DNA from: Clostridiales bacterium UBA735
Lineage (GTDB): Bacteria > Bacillota > Clostridia > Oscillospirales > Oscillospiraceae
NCBI GenBank assembly: GCA_002298695.1
Contig: DBLB01000181.1
Coordinates: 318-9,904, forward strand
Direction of reading: 5' to 3'
DNA: 9,587 bases
This document shows positions 6,065 to 9,587 of the stretch, in pieces (position 1 is the first letter of the stretch; every line of letters begins with the position of its first letter). The position numbers and the translations under genes are program-made. The notes beneath the pieces were generated by a model. That model searched no databases and was not told the DNA's origin. It worked only from the letters and a program-made list of their open reading frames with translations.

Positions 6065-7153
6065 ATGAAGTACGGACGTACCTACAATTTCTCCGCCGGC
6101 CCGGCCATGATGCCGGAACCCGTTCTGGAGGAGATCCGCGATGAAATGATGAACTACCGGGGCAGCGGCATGTGCGTCATGGAGATGAGCCATCGCTCGC
6201 CGGTGTTCCAGCAGATCATCGACGAGGCCGAGCAGGATCTGCGCGACCTGATGGGCATTCCCGATAACTATAAGGTGTTGTTCATCCAGGGCGGCGCGAC
6301 GCTGCAATTCTCGATGATCCCGATGAATCTGATGAAGAACGGCAAGGCCGTCTACATCGAGACCGGCGCATGGTCAAAAAAGGCCATCAAGGAGGCACAG
6401 AAGGTCGGCGAGGTGATCGTTGCTGCGTCCTCCAAGGACAAGAACTATACCTATATTCCCGACTGCTCTGATCTGGACATCCCTGAAGATACGGACTACG
6501 TCTATATCTGCGAGAACGAGACCATCCATGGCGTGACCTGGCAGAAGCTGCCGAACACAAAGGGCCACACCCTCGTCTCTGACCAGAGTTCCATGTTCCT
6601 CTCGAAGCCCTGCAATGTCAGCGACTACGGCATGATCTATGCAGGCGTGCAGAAGAACGTCGGCCCGGCCGGCATGGTCGTCTGCATCATCCGCGAGGAT
6701 CTCATCCGCGACGATCTGACCGATCTGCCCGTCTATCTGCAGTACAGCACGCACGCAGGCGCAGGCTCGATGTACAACACGCCGAACTGCTGGGCCATCT
6801 ACTGCTGCGGCAAGGTATTCAAGTATCTCAAGAGCATCGGCGGCCTCGAAGAGATGCACAAGCGCAACCTCGACAAGGCAAAGGTGTTCTACGACTTCCT
6901 GGATAGCTCCAAGATGTTCCGCGGCACGGTCGAGCCGGAGTTCCGCTCCCTCATGAACATCCCGTTCGTGACCGAGTCTGCAGAGCTGGATAAAGAAGTC
7001 GTCGCCGCGACGAAGGCCGCGGGCTATGACAATCTCAAGGGCCACAAGTCCGTCGGCGGTCTGCGCGCGTCCATCTACAACGCCATGCCGAAGGACGGCG
7101 TCGAGGCGCTCGTGAAGTTCCTGAAGGACTTCGAGGCGAACTATAACAAGTAA
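6065..7153 (+). CDS. serC: Phosphoserine aminotransferase
   Basis: This 362-residue class V PLP aminotransferase converts 3-phosphohydroxypyruvate plus glutamate to O-phospho-L-serine plus 2-oxoglutarate, the second step of serine synthesis in the cytoplasm. Length is typical. Visible residues: N-terminal YNFSAGPAMMP; QGGATLQF (75-82) holding the cofactor phosphate; Trp103 stacking on PLP; Thr153; Asp173 in SDQSS; Gln196-Lys197 in AGVQKNVGPAG, where Lys197 forms the Schiff base; YNTP (237-240); and the C-terminal GHKSVGGLRASIYNAMP (326-342). The start at 6065 has AGGAGG (6052-6057) seven bases upstream and gives the normal N-terminus; the frame is open further upstream, but that stretch holds the spoIIID terminator and the promoter. 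It heads an apparent two-gene unit with serA, 66 bp downstream, behind an UP-element promoter. Confidence 0.97.
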   Translation: MKYGRTYNFSAGPAMMPEPVLEEIRDEMMNYRGSGMCVMEMSHRSPVFQQIIDEAEQDLRDLMGIPDNYKVLFIQGGATLQFSMIPMNLMKNGKAVYIETGAWSKKAIKEAQKVGEVIVAASSKDKNYTYIPDCSDLDIPEDTDYVYICENETIHGVTWQKLPNTKGHTLVSDQSSMFLSKPCNVSDYGMIYAGVQKNVGPAGMVVCIIREDLIRDDLTDLPVYLQYSTHAGAGSMYNTPNCWAIYCCGKVFKYLKSIGGLEEMHKRNLDKAKVFYDFLDSSKMFRGTVEPEFRSLMNIPFVTESAELDKEVVAATKAAGYDNLKGHKSVGGLRASIYNAMPKDGVEALVKFLKDFEANYNK

Positions 7154-7159
7154 CAACCC

Positions 7160-7192
7160 AACAGGGCGCGGCAGTGTTTGTCGCGCCTTGTT
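7160..7192 (+). other. Intercistronic hairpin between serC and serA
   Basis: An 11-bp stem pairs 7160-7170 with 7182-7192 (one G-U pair) around an 11-base loop, and begins 6 bases after the serC stop. It lacks a T-tract (TTCCACATC follows), so full termination is unlikely. RNA 3'-end stabilisation or partial attenuation is possible. The serA ribosome site follows at 7206. Confidence 0.6.
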
Positions 7193-7219
7193 CCACATCT
7201 GAAAAAAGGAGATTCTATT

Positions 7220-8131
7220 ATGCGTATTCTCGTTACCGATGGAATGGACAAAACCGCCATGGCAAAGCTCCGCGAGCTGGGACATGAGGTCGTCGAGCAG
7301 TTCTACGAGCCGGATCAGCTGGGCGCGGCGCTGCGCGAATTCGACGCGGTCGTCGTCCGCTCGAAGACCAAGATCCGCGCAAACCACATCGACGAGGCCA
7401 AGGGCGGTAAGCTGAAGCTCATCATCCGCGGCGGCGTCGGCGTCGACAACATCGACGTCAAATATGCCGAGGAAAACGGCATCACCGTGAAGAACACCCC
7501 GAAGGCCTCTTCCGAGTCCGTGGCAGAGCTGGCGCTGGGCCATATGTTCTCCTGCGCGCGGTATCTCTCCATCGCGGGCCACACGATGCGCGAGGACAAG
7601 TGGGAAAAGAAGGCCTACGGCAAGGGCATCGAGCTGCGCGGCAAGACGCTCGGCATCGTCGGCTTCGGCCGCATCGGCCAGCATCTCGGCGTCATGGCCA
7701 AGGCCATCGGCATGGACGTCATCGCGTTCGATATTTTCCACATCCCCGGGATTGAGGAAAAGCTGGGCATTCCCTACGTCGAGATGGACGAGCTGCTCGC
7801 GAAGGCCGACTTCATCTCCGTCCACGCTCCGGCGGTCGACGGCGGCGCGCTCATCAACGCCGAGCGCATCGCGAAGATGAAGGACGGCGTCGTCATCATC
7901 AACACCTCCCGCGGCAGCAACGTCGACGAGGCGGCCCTGCTTGCCGGCCTTGAGAGCGGCAAGGTGCGTGCGGCTGGCCTCGACGTCTACGCCGACGAGC
8001 CTGCTACCAACAAAGCGCTCTACAGCCATCCGATGGTCTCCTGCACGCCGCACATCGGTGCGGCCACCGTCGAGGCGCAGAAGCGCATCGGCGCGGAGAT
8101 CGTCGACATCATTTCGGCGTTTCAGGCTTGA
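7220..8131 (+). CDS. serA: D-3-phosphoglycerate dehydrogenase, short form
   Basis: This 303-residue D-2-hydroxyacid dehydrogenase oxidises 3-phosphoglycerate to 3-phosphohydroxypyruvate with NAD+, the first step of serine synthesis. It has the split catalytic domain (about 1-95 and 285-303) around a Rossmann domain. Key parts: RGGVGVDNID (70-79), nucleotide loop GFGRIG (148-153), Asp171 at the end of the next strand (selects NAD over NADP), Arg231 in NTSRGSNVDE, Glu260 in YADEP, and His278 in CTPHIGAAT, the catalytic Arg-Glu-His set. It stops right after the catalytic core, so it lacks the ASB and ACT domains that give serine feedback in long forms. The start at 7220 has AAGGAG at 7206-7211. 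It follows serC by 66 bp. Related dehydrogenases for other 2-hydroxyacids share the fold, but pairing with serC makes this assignment firm. No clear terminator follows. Confidence 0.94.
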   Translation: MRILVTDGMDKTAMAKLRELGHEVVEQFYEPDQLGAALREFDAVVVRSKTKIRANHIDEAKGGKLKLIIRGGVGVDNIDVKYAEENGITVKNTPKASSESVAELALGHMFSCARYLSIAGHTMREDKWEKKAYGKGIELRGKTLGIVGFGRIGQHLGVMAKAIGMDVIAFDIFHIPGIEEKLGIPYVEMDELLAKADFISVHAPAVDGGALINAERIAKMKDGVVIINTSRGSNVDEAALLAGLESGKVRAAGLDVYADEPATNKALYSHPMVSCTPHIGAATVEAQKRIGAEIVDIISAFQA

Positions 8132-8181
8132 ACGATCCTGCGGGAATGAAGGACGGGAATGATAGATTTTTGAACACATTT

Positions 8182-8230
8182 ATCAAAATTTTGATTTCCA
8201 CTTGATTTCCAATGCAGCATGTTATACTAT
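8182..8230 (+). promoter_or_regulatory. Promoter and operator-like repeats before glutamate dehydrogenase
   Basis: The likely -35 is TTGATT (8202-8207). The -10 is TACTAT (8225-8230, 17-bp spacer) or TATACT (8223-8228, 15-bp spacer). Directly upstream is a perfect 14-bp palindrome, ATCAAAATTTTGAT (8182-8195). TTGATTTCCA occurs twice, at 8191-8200 and 8202-8211, an 11-bp period with the second copy covering the -35. The first copy shares five bases with the palindrome. This looks like a regulated promoter; the regulator is unknown. Confidence 0.6.
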
Positions 8231-8284
8231 GAGAGCAGCATCAGAAAACTGGTAAGATACACATTTCGAGGAGGGTATTTGTTT

Positions 8285-9587
8285 ATGAACGCATATGTAG
8301 CCAGCGTCATCGATTATGTCAAGACGACGCACGCGAACGAGCCGGAATTCGTCCAGACCGTGGAAGAGGTTCTGTCCTCGGTTTCCCCGATCATGGACGC
8401 GCATCCCGAGTATGAGAAGGTCGACCTGCTCAAGCGCATGGTCGAGCCGGAGCGGATGTTCACGTTCCGCGTCTGCTGGATGGATGAGAATGGCAATTAT
8501 CATACCAACCGCGGCTGGCGCTGCCAGTTCAACGGCGCGATCGGCCCGTACAAGGGTGGTCTTCGCTTCCAGAAGAACGTCTATGAAGGCATCATCAAGT
8601 TCCTCGGCTTCGAGCAGACCTTCAAGAACTCTCTGACCGGCCTGCCCATGGGCGGCGCGAAGGGCGGTTCCGACTTTGATCCCGCCGGCAAGTCCGACGC
8701 CGAGGTCATGCGCTTCTGCCAGAGCTTCATGACGGCCCTCTACCGCTACATCGGGCCCGACTGCGACGTGCCTGCGGGCGATATGGGCGTCGGCGGCCGT
8801 GAGATCGGCTATCTGTACGGCCAGTACCGCCGCCTGAAGGGCGTCTGGGAGAACGGCGTCCTTACCGGCAAGGGCATGAGCTACGGCGGCTCCTTGATCC
8901 GTCCGGAAGCGACCGGCTACGGCGCTGTGTACTATCTCCAGGAAGTCCTGAAGCACGAGAATGATACGATCGAGGGCAAGCGCCTGGCGATCTCCGGCTA
9001 CGGCAACGTCGGCTGGGGCATCATGAAGAAGGCTGCCGAGCTCGGCGCGAAGGTCACATACTTTGCCGGCCCGGACGGCTACATCCATGATCCGGACGGC
9101 GTCACCGGCGAAAAGCTCGACTACATCCTCGAGATGCGCGCGAAGGATCCGATGCACTGCAAGCCCTATGCTGACAAGTTCGGCGTTGAGTTCGTCGAGG
9201 GTCAGAAGTGCTGGGGCGTCAAGGACGTCGACGTCTACATGCCCGCCGCTACCCAGAACGATGTCAACATGGAGTGGGCCAAGAAGATCGCCGAGTCCGG
9301 TGTTCCTTACTACATCGAAGTCGGCAACATGCCCACCACCAACGATGCTCTGGCCTTCCTGATGAGCCAGAAGCACCTCACCGTCGCTCCTTCCAAGGCT
9401 GTTAACGCCTGCGGCGTTTCCGTCTCCGAGCTCGAAATGGCTCAGAACGCTCAGCGCATCTACTGGACCGCTGAGGAAGTCGACGCCAAGATGGAAGCCA
9501 TCATGAAGAACATCTATGATGCTTCCGTTGAGGCTGCCGAGCGTTACGGCCTGGGCTACAACCTGGTCGCTGGCGCCAACATCGCCG
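8285..9587 (+). CDS. gdhA: Glutamate dehydrogenase, probably NAD-preferring (3' end outside window)
   Basis: The window holds 434 codons of a hexameric-type glutamate dehydrogenase (usually about 445-450 residues), so only the last few codons are missing. The enzyme interconverts glutamate with 2-oxoglutarate and ammonia. Substrate residues are present: GPYKGGLRF with Lys90, Lys114, GGAKGG with Lys126, PAGDMGVGGREIGYL with catalytic Asp166, and Ser381. These sit one position later than in the Clostridium symbiosum enzyme (89, 113, 125, 165, 380). The dinucleotide loop is GYGNVG (238-243). At the cofactor-choosing positions it has Tyr239, Pro263 and Asp264, like Phe238, Pro262 and Asp263 of that NAD-dependent enzyme, so NAD(H) is inferred. 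The start has AGGAGG at 8269-8274. It lies 153 bp after serA with its own promoter. Alanine codon choice changes near codon 320. The symbol gdhA is the common family name. Confidence 0.95.
   Translation, partial: MNAYVASVIDYVKTTHANEPEFVQTVEEVLSSVSPIMDAHPEYEKVDLLKRMVEPERMFTFRVCWMDENGNYHTNRGWRCQFNGAIGPYKGGLRFQKNVYEGIIKFLGFEQTFKNSLTGLPMGGAKGGSDFDPAGKSDAEVMRFCQSFMTALYRYIGPDCDVPAGDMGVGGREIGYLYGQYRRLKGVWENGVLTGKGMSYGGSLIRPEATGYGAVYYLQEVLKHENDTIEGKRLAISGYGNVGWGIMKKAAELGAKVTYFAGPDGYIHDPDGVTGEKLDYILEMRAKDPMHCKPYADKFGVEFVEGQKCWGVKDVDVYMPAATQNDVNMEWAKKIAESGVPYYIEVGNMPTTNDALAFLMSQKHLTVAPSKAVNACGVSVSELEMAQNAQRIYWTAEEVDAKMEAIMKNIYDASVEAAERYGLGYNLVAGANIA

Noticed and set aside
6374..8179. A 601-codon minus-strand open frame opposite serC and serA.
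   Set aside because: It is antisense to two conserved genes with intact motifs and has the Val/Asp/Ala/Arg-rich composition typical of shadow frames.
8222..9376. A 384-codon minus-strand open frame opposite gdhA.
   Set aside because: It is antisense to gdhA, starts inside the gene and ends in its promoter; no recognisable protein.

Overview
The window is GC-rich, gene-dense chromosomal DNA from a low-redundancy, spore-forming anaerobic Firmicute. It is most likely a Clostridia member close to Oscillospiraceae. The sporulation regulator SpoIIID places it among endospore formers. SLH and copper-amine-oxidase-type 'stalk' domains, a CIRCE heat-shock operator and a glutamate dehydrogenase closest in its key residues to the clostridial enzyme all fit. 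The family-level placement is an inference from protein style and base composition. No phage, insertion sequence, CRISPR or RNA gene was seen.

Layout. (1) 1-525: 3' part of a membrane-anchored regulator-like protein. It converges on a secreted stalk-domain protein (585-1592, minus strand), and a perfect bidirectional terminator hairpin lies between them. (2) 1593-1773: a divergent control region. It holds a consensus promoter with a palindrome over its -10 for the minus-strand gene, and a promoter plus CIRCE operator for htpG. (3) 1774-3678: htpG (Hsp90), followed by its terminator. (4) 3892-5430: an exported, SLH-anchored L,D-transpeptidase; 62 bp later comes spoIIID (5493-5795) with a strong terminator. 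(5) 5957-7153 and 7220-8131: serC and serA in tandem, driven by a promoter carrying a full match to the consensus UP element. (6) 8182-9587: a second regulatory region with a palindrome and an 11-bp-phased direct repeat, then a glutamate dehydrogenase gene cut by the window end.

How the genes work together. SerA oxidises 3-phosphoglycerate and SerC transaminates the product using glutamate. The adjacent glutamate dehydrogenase can interconvert the 2-oxoglutarate released with glutamate and ammonia, so the last three genes link carbon, amino-nitrogen and NADH balance. The left half is mostly cell-envelope, stress and sporulation functions: a secreted stalk protein, Hsp90, a cell-wall cross-linking enzyme and the mother-cell regulator.

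No gene cluster here looks like an undescribed defence or biosynthetic system. The most interesting signals are regulatory: HrcA-type control of htpG, the UP element of serCA, and the composite operator-like region before glutamate dehydrogenase.
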